44,763 bases of DNA, taken from assembly GCA_036394995.1 (NCBI GenBank), contig DASWED010000030.1:1-44763 (forward strand), in the 5' to 3' direction. Source of the DNA: DASWED01 sp036394995. GTDB lineage: Bacteria > Actinomycetota > UBA4738 > JACQTL01. Both the position numbers and the translations under genes were made by a program. Positions within the stretch are counted from its first letter, which is position 1, and every line of letters begins with the position of its first letter. Below are positions 1 to 7,570 of this stretch, one piece after another. The notes beneath the pieces were generated by a model, which was given only the letters and a program-made list of their open reading frames with translations, searched no databases and was not told where the DNA came from.

Positions 1-1540
1 GGACCCGCGCGCCGTTCACTGTGGGAAGGACCACCCCGGACTCGCAGTCGATGTCGGTCTCGCCGGCCAGGCAGGAGTCGGTTCCCTTCCCGGCATCGAG
101 GACGTCGATCCCCAGACCGCCGTCGAGGACGTCGTCGCCACCACCGCCGGTGATCGAGTCGGGCTGGTTCCCGCCGAACAGCCGGTCGTTGCCGTCGCCG
201 CCCGAGATGTCGTCCGCGCCGTCCCCGCCGTAGATCACGTCGTTGCCGGGACCGCCGACCTCGCGGTCCCCGCCCTGGCCCGAGAAGATCGCGTCATCGC
301 CCGGCCCGCCGAGCAGGACGTCGGGTGTGGTCCCCAGCGTGATCAGGACGTCGTTCCCGGGGCCCCCCACGAGGCGGTCCACACCGAACCCGGTCCCGCC
401 GTCCAGGACGTCGCTGCCGGACCCGCCCACCAGCAGGTCGTTCTCCCGCTGGCCGTAGAGCCCGTCGTCCCCGCTGCCTCCCGACAGCCGGTTACTGCCG
501 GAGCCCCCGATGATCGAGTCGTCTCCGCCGCCGCCGCACACCACGTCGTCGCCGGGGCCGGCGTCCACGTAGTCGTCGCCGCTGTAGGCGATGATCACGT
601 CGTTCCCCGGCGTCCCCATCAGGATGTCGTCGCCCGGCGTCCCGACGATGGTGGCCGGCCGTCCCATGCACATCAGTGGCAGCTTCGCGCCGGTCTCGGG
701 GACGGGCGATCCGGACTCGCACTCCGACAGGGTCTCGCCCGCCACGCACGTGTCGTCGTCGCTCCCCCCGTTCAGCCGGTCCGTGCCGTTGTCGCCGGAG
801 AGCATGTCGCTGCCGGCGCCGCCCCGGATGTCATCGTTCTCCGACCCTCCCCATAGCAGGTCGTCGCCGCTGCCGCCGTACATCAGATCGTCGTCCTGGT
901 CGCCCAGCACGATGTCGTTCCCCGGACCCCCGCCCAGCCGGTCGTCGCCCTTCCACGCGTGGAGGACGTCGTCACCGACGCCCCCCACCAGCACGTCGTC
1001 CCCCGGGCCGCTCGATAGCACGTCGTTGCCGGCGTCGCCATACAGGTGGTCGATCCCCTGGTCGCCGCCGCCGCCGGTCAGCGTGTCGTCGTCGGCGCCG
1101 CCCCGTTCCTGGTCGTTCCCGTACTCGCCGAACAGGCCGTCCTCGCCGGGGCCGCCCAGGATCACATCGTCACCTTGCGATCCGAACAGGGAGTCGTTGC
1201 CGGGCCCGCCGCAGACGCGGTCGTTGCCGTGGAGGCCCTTGATGACGTCGTCCCCCCCGAGCCCCTGGATCACGTCCGCCGCCTGCGTCCCCATGATGAA
1301 GTCGTCGTCCGGGGTCCCGACGATCGTGGCGGCCACGCCGTCGCAGCTGGGGCCCGTGGGTGGCGGGGTGACCGAGACCTCCGAGGCCGAGGGCGGCGCG
1401 GTGGTGCCGTTGCTCGGCGTGATCGGTCCGTCGCCGGAGCACGCCTGGAATACGAGGGCGAGCGCGCCGAACACCACGAGCGCTGAGGCTCGAAGGCGGA
1501 CGCGGCCGCCGATCGACGTGCGTGCGCTGGCTCCTGCCAT
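1..1540 (-). CDS. RTX-type calcium-binding repeat protein, exported (C-terminus cut by window edge)
   Basis: The reading frame starts at ATG 1540 and stays open to base 1, giving at least 513 residues. An N-terminal hydrophobic export segment (about residues 15-32) ends in FQACSG, which could be a weak lipobox. A Thr/Ser/Pro-rich linker follows, then dozens of nonapeptides of the GGxGxDxLx type (for example GGPGNDVL and GGSGDDLL). These are RTX repeats, known to bind Ca2+ and fold into a parallel beta-roll outside the cell. The repeats form two blocks. Each block opens with a Cys and an ATIVGTP segment and closes with a Cys-containing AGET...CES segment, so the gene contains an internal duplication. 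No catalytic domain is visible in this part. It could be a surface or matrix protein. The family call is firm; the function is unknown. Confidence 0.85.
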   Translation of the reverse strand, partial: MAGASARTSIGGRVRLRASALVVFGALALVFQACSGDGPITPSNGTTAPPSASEVSVTPPPTGPSCDGVAATIVGTPDDDFIMGTQAADVIQGLGGDDVIKGLHGNDRVCGGPGNDSLFGSQGDDVILGGPGEDGLFGEYGNDQERGGADDDTLTGGGGDQGIDHLYGDAGNDVLSSGPGDDVLVGGVGDDVLHAWKGDDRLGGGPGNDIVLGDQDDDLMYGGSGDDLLWGGSENDDIRGGAGSDMLSGDNGTDRLNGGSDDDTCVAGETLSECESGSPVPETGAKLPLMCMGRPATIVGTPGDDILMGTPGNDVIIAYSGDDYVDAGPGDDVVCGGGGDDSIIGGSGSNRLSGGSGDDGLYGQRENDLLVGGSGSDVLDGGTGFGVDRLVGGPGNDVLITLGTTPDVLLGGPGDDAIFSGQGGDREVGGPGNDVIYGGDGADDISGGDGNDRLFGGNQPDSITGGGGDDVLDGGLGIDVLDAGKGTDSCLAGETDIDCESGVVLPTVNGARV

Positions 1541-1633
1541 CGGGGTTCGACCAGACAACGACATCCGACCGCGAATGGCAACCCACGGTTCCGCGGAATC
1601 TCGACCTCTTCTGCGCCACCTGGGGGCTCCGGT

Positions 1634-3148
1634 TCACCCGGGCGGCGGCTCCAGCTGCCCCCGGAGCTCCCGCCGGTTCACCTTCCCCACGGGCGTCAGC
1701 GGCAGCTGTGGGACGAACCGGATCTCCTTGGGCCGCTTCGGCTTCGACAGCCGTTCGGCCGCGAACGCAAGAAGGTCCTCCTCGCTCGCCTCGGAGCCCT
1801 GGCGCCTGACCACGAACGCCACGACCTCCTCGCCGTACAGCTCGTCGGGCCGGCCGACCACCCCGGCCATGGCCACCGCGGGGTGCTCGGCCAGGGCCTC
1901 CTCCACGTCCCGGGGGTAGACGTTGATCCCTCCCCGGATCACCAGGTCCTTCTTGCGTTCCACCACGAACAGGAACCCCTCGCCGTCGACCCGACCGATG
2001 TCGCCGGTGTGGAGCCATCCGCCCTTCATGACGTCGGCGGTCTCCTCGGGCTGCCGCCAGTACCCCCGCATGACGTTCGGCCCCCGCACGCAGATCTCGC
2101 CGGGCTCGCCGGCCGGGACCTCCGAGCCCTCGTCGTCCTCGATGCGGAGCTCGACGCCCGGCAGCGGCCTGCCCACGGAGCCCGGCCTCCGCGGCCCCGA
2201 CGGGGGGTTCGTGGTCACGGCGGACATGGCCTCCGTGCACCCGTACCCCTCGAGCACCACGGAGCCCGTTCGCCGCTCCCACTCCCTGGCCACCTCCAGC
2301 GGCAGGGCGGCCGCTCCGGAGACGACGTGGCGGAGCGAGGACAGGTCGTGGTCCTCCAGGGGGACCTGGAGCAGGTACTGGAGCATCGTGGGAACCACCG
2401 CCATGCGCGTCACGCGATGCTCCTCGATGGCCCGCAGGAACGAGAACGGTTCGAACCACCGGTGCAGGACCCCCCGGCCCTTCACGAACAGCCCCACGGC
2501 GGCCACCAGGATCCCGTAGGAGTGGGCGAGAGGCAGGGCGGTCATGGCCACCTCGTCCTCCCCCACCTCGCTGGCCTCCGCGGCGGCTCCGGCGTCGAAC
2601 GCGATGTTGCCGTGCGAGAGCATCACGCCCTTCGACGCGCCCGTGGTCCCGCCGGTGAACAGCAGCGCGGCGAGGTCGTCCTCCGCCTGGGGCACCGGTT
2701 CGTGCAGCGGCTCGTGGTCCACGAGATCGTCGAACGCCACCACGCCGTCCTCGCCCGGGCCGGTCGTGACCACCGCGAGCGGAGCCGAGGCGCCTTCCAG
2801 CGCTTGGCGGATCACCGGCAGGAACTCCGGGCCGGCCACCACCACCGATGGCTCGGCCTGCTGGACCACGCGCGCCACCTCGTGGGGCGAGAGCAGGAAC
2901 AGCACCGGCGTGACCGCGGCTCCCGCCCGCCACGCCCCGCCGTACACCGTCCCCACCTCCGGCCCGTTCGCCAGCATGGCCAGGACCCGGTCGCCCGGCC
3001 GCACCCCCAGCGACACCAGTCCCGCCGCGAACCGCTTGGCCCGATCGGACAGCTCGAGCGAGCGGTACCACCGCCCCTCGAAGAACAGCCGCTCGTAGTC
3101 GCCGTAGGTGTCGTCGTGCCGGTCCGAGAGCTCCGTGAGCGTGGGCAT
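1634..3148 (-). CDS. AMP-dependent acyl-CoA synthetase / fatty-acid-CoA ligase
   Basis: This 504-residue ANL-superfamily enzyme would activate a carboxylate with ATP to an acyl-adenylate and pass it to CoA. Visible core motifs, in order: the phosphate-binding loop LLFTGGTTGASKGV, the adenine-binding GYGCTEAMSA, the GWLHTGDIG motif, the hinge region ERKKDLVIRGG, and the C-terminal LTPVGKVNRREL with the catalytic lysine. The length is normal for the shorter members. I chose ATG 3148 (MPTLTEL...). An upstream in-frame ATG at 3184 would add 12 residues that look non-coding. The substrate cannot be read from sequence; a medium- or long-chain fatty acid is the default guess. It is divergent from the flavin monooxygenase at 3253, which would fit a shared lipid or xenobiotic route, but that is inference. 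Confidence 0.88.
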   Translation of the reverse strand: MPTLTELSDRHDDTYGDYERLFFEGRWYRSLELSDRAKRFAAGLVSLGVRPGDRVLAMLANGPEVGTVYGGAWRAGAAVTPVLFLLSPHEVARVVQQAEPSVVVAGPEFLPVIRQALEGASAPLAVVTTGPGEDGVVAFDDLVDHEPLHEPVPQAEDDLAALLFTGGTTGASKGVMLSHGNIAFDAGAAAEASEVGEDEVAMTALPLAHSYGILVAAVGLFVKGRGVLHRWFEPFSFLRAIEEHRVTRMAVVPTMLQYLLQVPLEDHDLSSLRHVVSGAAALPLEVAREWERRTGSVVLEGYGCTEAMSAVTTNPPSGPRRPGSVGRPLPGVELRIEDDEGSEVPAGEPGEICVRGPNVMRGYWRQPEETADVMKGGWLHTGDIGRVDGEGFLFVVERKKDLVIRGGINVYPRDVEEALAEHPAVAMAGVVGRPDELYGEEVVAFVVRRQGSEASEEDLLAFAAERLSKPKRPKEIRFVPQLPLTPVGKVNRRELRGQLEPPPG

Positions 3149-3215
3149 GGCACGAATGCTCGCCGCATCCGACCGATCGGGCAAACGCCGGGCCCGGGAG
3201 CCGACGGCCTGCCGG

Positions 3216-3252
3216 TTGAGCGCCTGGGGCGGCGGACGGTAGTGTCGCCGCC
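3216..3252 (+). promoter_or_regulatory. Leaderless promoter with overlapping inverted repeat
   Basis: TTGAGC (3216-3221), an 18-nt spacer and TAGTGT (3240-3245) are followed after exactly seven bases by the GTG start, so transcription should begin at or next to the start codon. Arms GGCGGCG (3228-3234) and CGCCGCC (3246-3252) form a perfect 7-bp inverted repeat around the -10 box and end against the start codon. That position suits a repressor operator, although such arms also arise by chance in GC-rich DNA. Confidence 0.55.
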
Positions 3253-4290
3253 GTGGCCGTGCAGATCGGGATCGGGCTGTTCACCGGGCAGGTCATGCCG
3301 GGGTCCGGCCGGACGTTCGCCACGGAGTACCGCGAGGTCCTGGAGATGGCCCGCCTGGCCGAGACCCTGGGGTTCGACTCGGCGTGGGTCAGCGAGCACC
3401 ACGGCGCCGGCGACGGCTACCTCCCCTCGCTGCTCCCGATGCTCTCGGCGATCGCTGCGGTCACCGAGCGGCTCAAGCTGGGGACCGGCGTCCTGCTGGC
3501 CCCCTTCCACGACCCGCTCCGGCTGGCGGAGGACGCCGCGTTCGTGGACCAGGCCTCGGGGGGCCGGCTGATCCTCGGACTCGGGCTGGGGTGGCGCGAC
3601 GAGGAGTTCCGGATGTTCGGCCAGCAGCCGACCGAACGGGTCCGCCGGACGACCGAGATCGTCGAGATCCTGCGCAGGGCGTGGACCGGCGAGCGATTCT
3701 CGTTCGAGGGACGGCACTACCGCTACGACGACGTGCAGGTGACCCCGAGGCCGTTCCGGGAGGCGGGGGTCCCGATCTACATCGGCGCGATGGTCGACCG
3801 CGCCGTCCGCCGGGCCGGCCGGATCGGCGACGGCTACATCAGGACCCGCAGCCACCCCGATACGTGGCAGGAGGGCGTGAGTCTGGCCGAGGAGGGGGCC
3901 CGGGAGGCCGGGAGGGACCCCGCCGCCCTCGGGTACGCCCAGCTCCAGAACGGGTTCCCGTGGGACGACGCGGAGTCCGGGTGGGAGGTCATCAAGGAGG
4001 GGGCCGGGCATCACATCGGGGTGTACTCCGGGTGGGCGGAGGGCTCGGACACCCCGGGGAAGGGGTTCTGGATCAGCCAGCCGCCGGAGGAGGTGCTCAG
4101 GCACGTCAACCCCACCGGGACGCCGCGCGAGATCGCGTCGTTCCTCCGGACGGCCATCGAGCCGTTCCGGGACCGGCAGGAGTTCCACCTGATCGTCCGG
4201 CTCCACTACCCGGGGATGGACTTCGCCACCGCGTCCCGCGCCATCGAGCTGTTCGGCGAGCAGGTCATCCCCGCGCTGAAGGGCTCGTAG
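3253..4290 (+). CDS. LLM-class flavin-dependent oxidoreductase (luciferase-like monooxygenase)
   Basis: This 345-residue protein has the bacterial luciferase-like TIM-barrel layout: an early beta strand (QIGIGLFTG), the AETLGFDSAWVSEHH motif near residues 36-50, a GTGVLLAPFHDP segment, and GRLILGLGLGWRDEEF, the flavin-side loop typical of F420/FMN-dependent family members. The family oxidises or reduces small organic substrates using reduced FMN or coenzyme F420. Actinobacterial members often use F420, but the cofactor cannot be assigned here. The GTG start follows a leaderless promoter. The end converges with the DinB-like gene 16 bases away. Confidence 0.85.
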   Translation: MAVQIGIGLFTGQVMPGSGRTFATEYREVLEMARLAETLGFDSAWVSEHHGAGDGYLPSLLPMLSAIAAVTERLKLGTGVLLAPFHDPLRLAEDAAFVDQASGGRLILGLGLGWRDEEFRMFGQQPTERVRRTTEIVEILRRAWTGERFSFEGRHYRYDDVQVTPRPFREAGVPIYIGAMVDRAVRRAGRIGDGYIRTRSHPDTWQEGVSLAEEGAREAGRDPAALGYAQLQNGFPWDDAESGWEVIKEGAGHHIGVYSGWAEGSDTPGKGFWISQPPEEVLRHVNPTGTPREIASFLRTAIEPFRDRQEFHLIVRLHYPGMDFATASRAIELFGEQVIPALKGS

Positions 4291-4306
4291 CGGCCGCGGT
4301 GGCGGC

Positions 4307-4864
4307 TCAGGCCGGGGACACGGCCGCCAGCGTCTCGCGAGCCTGCTGCAAGTGGAACCGGTCGTGGCCGGCAAGCATGCGGAACATCACCTCGTAGGAC
4401 TCCGGGCCTCGTTCGGCGTGCACGCCGTACCGGCTCCGTTCCCGTTCCGGGATTCGCTCCCACATGGTGAGGTTGGAACCGCGGAGGGCCTCGAACAGGT
4501 CCAGCAGCTCCTCGGGCCCGGCCTCGCGATGGCGGAGCCGCGACACCCACAGGTCCTGGTCGTACGCGGCGATGTCCGGCGTGTCGTGGGCCACGATCCA
4601 GCGGTACCGGGCCGAGGAGACCAGCTCGGCGTCCACGAAGTGCCCGGCGAGCTCGATCATCGACCACTCGCCGGGGGCGGGCGGTGTTCGCAGGACGCCG
4701 TGCTCCCCGGCCTGCGTCAACAGGTCCCGGAGCTCACCCGCCGTGGCCCGCTGCACCGAGGCCGGATCGTCCGAACCGGCCAGCGACAGCAGCAGGTCCC
4801 GGTACTCCGAGGGCTGCGCGACGGGATCTGGCGCCGGCTCGGCCATCGGCTCGGAGGTGCTCAT
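4307..4864 (-). CDS. DinB-like four-helix bundle protein
   Basis: The 185-residue protein matches the DinB/YfiT-like superfamily. It has GEWSMIELAGHFVDAEL with the characteristic histidine after helix 1-2, and a late GHDRFHLQQARETL helix with a further pair of histidines. Members bind a metal through three histidines; many act as thiol-dependent transferases and most are uncharacterised. The third ligand is probably His in the ARYRWIVAHDTPD region. The N-terminal 20 residues are acidic and proline-rich and look like a disordered tail. The gene is separated by 46 bases from the DUF4349 gene upstream and may be transcribed with it. Confidence 0.75.
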   Translation of the reverse strand: MSTSEPMAEPAPDPVAQPSEYRDLLLSLAGSDDPASVQRATAGELRDLLTQAGEHGVLRTPPAPGEWSMIELAGHFVDAELVSSARYRWIVAHDTPDIAAYDQDLWVSRLRHREAGPEELLDLFEALRGSNLTMWERIPERERSRYGVHAERGPESYEVMFRMLAGHDRFHLQQARETLAAVSPA

Positions 4865-4910
4865 GGGGGGATGCTACCGGGCGGCGGTGACGCTCGAGGC
4901 CGGGCACCCC

Positions 4911-5849
4911 TCAGACGGCCGCCCCGGCGTGGTCGGGCCGCTCCGGTCCCGACGCCGCACCTCGGTCCCGGGCCCTGACCCTTCGGACCACCAGCCAGGC
5001 GGCCAAGGCCAGCAGGCCGAGCGGGACGATGACCGCCAGGCTCACCACGATCCCGTAGAGCAGCCCGAAGAACGTGGCCTTGGACCGGTCCCAGGCCTCG
5101 GCCAGGCTCGGGTTCGCGATGTTCCCCGACTCGGCCTGGACGTGCACGGGACGTCCGGCTTCGACCAGGCTGAGGTCGATCGTCCCCAGCGCCACGCGGT
5201 CCTGCAGCGACCGCTGCTGCCCCACCAGCTCCTCGATCTGGAGCTGGACGTTCGAAAGGGTCTGCTGGACGCGGAGGGTGTCGCGAACCGTCGTCGCGCT
5301 CTTCAGGATGCCGAGCAGCACCTCCTCCTGCGCCCGCGCGTTGCGGAGGCGCGCGTCGAGGTCCACCACCCGGCCGGTGACGTCCTCGCTCGAGACCTGA
5401 TGCGCCTGCACGTCGCCCAGGGCGGACACGTCCGCCAGCGCGGCCTCGAAGTTCAGCTGGGGGACCCGGATGACCATGCGTCCCGAGCCGGAGTTCCGGC
5501 CCGCGATCGACGAGGACTCCACGTAGCCCCCGTGATCGGCGGCGATCTCCGTGGCCTTGTCGAGTGAGCTCTGGAACTCCCCTCGAGGGACCTCGACCGA
5601 GACGCGCGCGGTCTTCACGACGTTCGGCAGGACCTGGGGGATGCCCGCGAGGACGCCGGTCCCTTCGTCGCCTCCGGAGCCACCCTCGCTGGGCACGCCG
5701 GCGGGCGACGCCGCCGGCCGCCCGGGCGCCAGCCCCGCCGAGGAGGACTTGCCTGCGCCCCCCCCGCACGCCGCGGCGACGACCGCGAGGATGGCGAGCG
5801 CCCCGGCGAGGATCGGCAGGCGGCGGGTCCGGTCAGTGGTCGGCGTCAT
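4911..5849 (-). CDS. DUF4349 domain lipoprotein with C-terminal membrane anchor
   Basis: This 312-residue protein has a lipoprotein-type signal (LAILAVVAAACGGG), a low-complexity Gly/Ser/Ala linker, then a DUF4349 core. That core has a strand-rich start (TARVSVEVPRGEF), a GGYVESSS segment, a VIRVPQLNFEAAL strand and a long coiled coil around RVVDLDARLRNARAQEE to QRSLQDRVALG. A transmembrane helix near residues 270-295 and a basic tail follow. DUF4349 proteins are envelope proteins of unknown function. Having both a lipid-modified N-terminus and a C-terminal helix would make it a periplasmic-face coiled coil tied to the membrane twice. The start at 5849 is preceded by a good GGGGAGGA ribosome-binding site. 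Confidence 0.82.
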   Translation of the reverse strand: MTPTTDRTRRLPILAGALAILAVVAAACGGGAGKSSSAGLAPGRPAASPAGVPSEGGSGGDEGTGVLAGIPQVLPNVVKTARVSVEVPRGEFQSSLDKATEIAADHGGYVESSSIAGRNSGSGRMVIRVPQLNFEAALADVSALGDVQAHQVSSEDVTGRVVDLDARLRNARAQEEVLLGILKSATTVRDTLRVQQTLSNVQLQIEELVGQQRSLQDRVALGTIDLSLVEAGRPVHVQAESGNIANPSLAEAWDRSKATFFGLLYGIVVSLAVIVPLGLLALAAWLVVRRVRARDRGAASGPERPDHAGAAV

Positions 5850-5964
5850 GGCCGTCCTCCCCTCTCGTCCGGCGGCGAAGCCTTCGCGCGGCCTCTTCGG
5901 CTTGGACGCTTCATCGGGGTGTGCGGGTTCCGGGCCGCTCGAGGAGTTCCCGAGAGCCGTCCCC

Positions 5965-6825
5965 TCAGTGGGGAAGGCGGACCCGGCCGGAGGGACGGCC
6001 GGCCAGGGCCGTCGGGCCGGCCACGACCACGCCGTCGGCGGCGAGGCCACGGACCGCGTCCCCGATCCGATCGGGCGGGTACCCCGTCGTCTCGGACAGG
6101 CTCGCCATCGAGGCGGAGCCATGCTCCCGGAGCCGCGCCAGCACGGCGCCCCGGACCTGCCGGAGCGAGCCCTCGAATGATGCCTGCCGCCGCGGGGAGC
6201 GTTCGGGGCGGCCTCCCTCCAGGCGGAACCGGCACCCCCGCCGCAGGGGGCAGGACTCGCACCGGGGAGTGGGACGGCACACCTCCCGGCCGAGGTCCAT
6301 CAACGCCTGCGTGAACCCGCGCGCGTCGCCCCGACCCAGCCACGACGCGGCCTCCCGGGCCAGCCGGGCCGGGAGCACTCGATGCGGTTCCACCCCCAGC
6401 CGCGACCGAGCCACCACGCGCCGGACGTTCGTGTCCAGGGCCGGGACGCGCCGGCCGTGTCCCAGGGACGCGACCGCCGCCGCCGTGTACGGGCCCACGC
6501 CGGGGAGGCGCCGGAGCGCCTCCGGATCGGCGGGGACCAGGCCGGCGTGGTCCCGGACCAGGGCCCGGGCCGCCTCGTGCAGGGCCACGGCGCGCCTGGG
6601 GTAGCCCAGGTTCCCCCAGACCCGGAGGAGGTCGGCCCGCGACGCCGCGGCCAGTGCCTCCACGTCGGGGAACCGTTCCATGAACGCGACGTACCTGGGG
6701 GCCACCCGGGCGGCCTGGGTCTGCTGCAGCATGACCTCGCTGACCAGCACGCCGAACGGCCCGGCCCCCCGCCACGGATAGGCCGTCCGCCGGGGCCGGT
6801 ACCAGGCCAGCAGCGCCCGGCGCAT
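5965..6825 (-). CDS. mutY: A/G-specific adenine DNA glycosylase MutY
   Basis: MutY removes adenine mispaired with 8-oxoguanine or guanine. The sequence shows SEVMLQQTQ with the catalytic Glu, the helix-hairpin-helix LPGVGPYTAAAVASL (PYTA marks MutY rather than endonuclease III), LDTNVRRVVAR with the catalytic Asp, and a four-cysteine iron-sulphur loop CRPTPRCESCPLRRGC. The first cysteine interval is five residues where six is usual. A short winged-helix-like tail replaces the NUDIX-like domain of longer MutY proteins, as in other actinobacteria. I chose ATG 6825 because the protein then opens with MRRALLAWYRPRR, matching family N-termini. ATG 6897 is also in frame and would share the CATG of the divergent CBS gene start. 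At 286 residues it is compact. Confidence 0.85.
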   Translation of the reverse strand: MRRALLAWYRPRRTAYPWRGAGPFGVLVSEVMLQQTQAARVAPRYVAFMERFPDVEALAAASRADLLRVWGNLGYPRRAVALHEAARALVRDHAGLVPADPEALRRLPGVGPYTAAAVASLGHGRRVPALDTNVRRVVARSRLGVEPHRVLPARLAREAASWLGRGDARGFTQALMDLGREVCRPTPRCESCPLRRGCRFRLEGGRPERSPRRQASFEGSLRQVRGAVLARLREHGSASMASLSETTGYPPDRIGDAVRGLAADGVVVAGPTALAGRPSGRVRLPH

Positions 6826-6854
6826 CGCCCCGGGGAGCGCGGCGGCGTCGCGAT

Positions 6855-6882
6855 TTGCCTCCTCTGCGGTGGCGAGTAGGCT
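6855..6882 (+). promoter_or_regulatory. Putative promoter of the CBS-pair gene
   Basis: TTGCCT (6855-6860) and TAGGCT (6877-6882) are separated by 16 bases. The predicted start of transcription lies about 7 nt before ATG 6896, giving an almost leaderless mRNA. This window overlaps the 5' end of the longer mutY alternative. Confidence 0.4.
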
Positions 6883-6895
6883 AGCGCGGAGCGCC

Positions 6896-7264
6896 ATGGG
6901 CACCGTCGGCGAAGCCATGAACCGGGACCTGATCACGGTGGATCCCTCCACCACCGTGGCGGAGGCCGCGACCATCATGGGGGGCAAGCACGTCGGCTCG
7001 GCGCTGGTCATGGAGGGGGACCACCTGACCGGCATCTTCACCGAGCGCGACATCGTGCGGGCCCTGGGGGAGCACTTCGACGCGGCCGGCCACCCGGTCT
7101 CGAGCTGGATGACCGCCAACCCCATCACGATCGCGCCGGACGTCTCCACCGACGAGGCCCTGGACACCATGCTCGGCGGCGGGTTCCGCCACCTCCCGGT
7201 GGTGGACGGCGGCCGCGTGGTGGGGATGCTCTCGCTCCGGGACGTGGCGGGCTCGACCGACTAG
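6896..7264 (+). CDS. Tandem CBS-domain protein
   Basis: This 122-residue protein is made only of two CBS domains. The first spans roughly residues 4-58 (GEAMNRDLITVDPSTTV through GIFTERDIVRAL) and the second residues 65-119 (SSWMTANPITIAPDVST through GMLSLRDVAG). CBS pairs form Bateman modules that bind adenosine nucleotides or S-adenosylmethionine and act as energy sensors. The two (T/S)xRD-type ends, TERD and SLRD, are the ribose-phosphate contacts. Start choice: ATG 6896 rather than the in-frame GTG 6869, because the promoter-like box overlaps the longer version. No partner enzyme is adjacent, so its target is unknown. Confidence 0.85.
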   Translation: MGTVGEAMNRDLITVDPSTTVAEAATIMGGKHVGSALVMEGDHLTGIFTERDIVRALGEHFDAAGHPVSSWMTANPITIAPDVSTDEALDTMLGGGFRHLPVVDGGRVVGMLSLRDVAGSTD

Positions 7265-7284
7265 CCGGAGCCCCGGCGCCGGCC

Positions 7285-7482
7285 TCACCCCCCGAAGCCG
7301 GGCCTCGAGGTGCGCTCGGGCAGCTCCTGGGACGCCTCCTTGAGGGCCGCCCACACCTCGCGGAAGACGTCCCCCACGAACCGGGCCTCCTTCGAGCCCT
7401 CGGCCCCCATCGCCCCGCGCACCGCCGAAGCGGTGACCTCCACTGCCTTCTCGAACACCAGCCAGTCCACGTCGCGCGCCAA
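7285..7482 (-). CDS. Small conserved-looking protein of unknown function
   Basis: The gene encodes 65 residues starting at a TTG preceded by a strong AGGAGG about nine bases upstream. The product is helical and amphipathic (MARDVDWLVFEKAVEVTASA, then EVWAALKEASQELP), with no signal peptide or cysteine. I do not recognise the family. The good ribosome-binding site and the neighbours' codon bias support a real gene. It lies 88 bases downstream of zwf on the same strand and could be the last gene of the zwf-gnd unit. Confidence 0.6.
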   Translation of the reverse strand: MARDVDWLVFEKAVEVTASAVRGAMGAEGSKEARFVGDVFREVWAALKEASQELPERTSRPGFGG

Positions 7483-7570
7483 TGCCGCCAGCCTCCTCGT
7501 TCGAGCTCGTCCTCGTCCGGATGCGAGGCCCTAGCGTAGCGGCTGGCGCTCCGGCGGCATCAGCGCGGGG

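Noticed and set aside
1..1540. CRISPR or tandem DNA repeat array at the left end
   Set aside because: The repetitive DNA follows the protein-level nonapeptide pattern with variable codons and has no uniform spacers.
591..1919. Long plus-strand open frames over the RTX gene
   Set aside because: They are Pro/Ser/Arg-rich with no domain and are antisense to a clear GGxGxD repeat protein. GC-rich DNA keeps antisense frames open.
1170..3323. 717-residue minus-strand frame overlapping the RTX and ligase genes
   Set aside because: Its Gly/Arg/Ala-rich sequence is out of frame with both recognised products and shows no motif.
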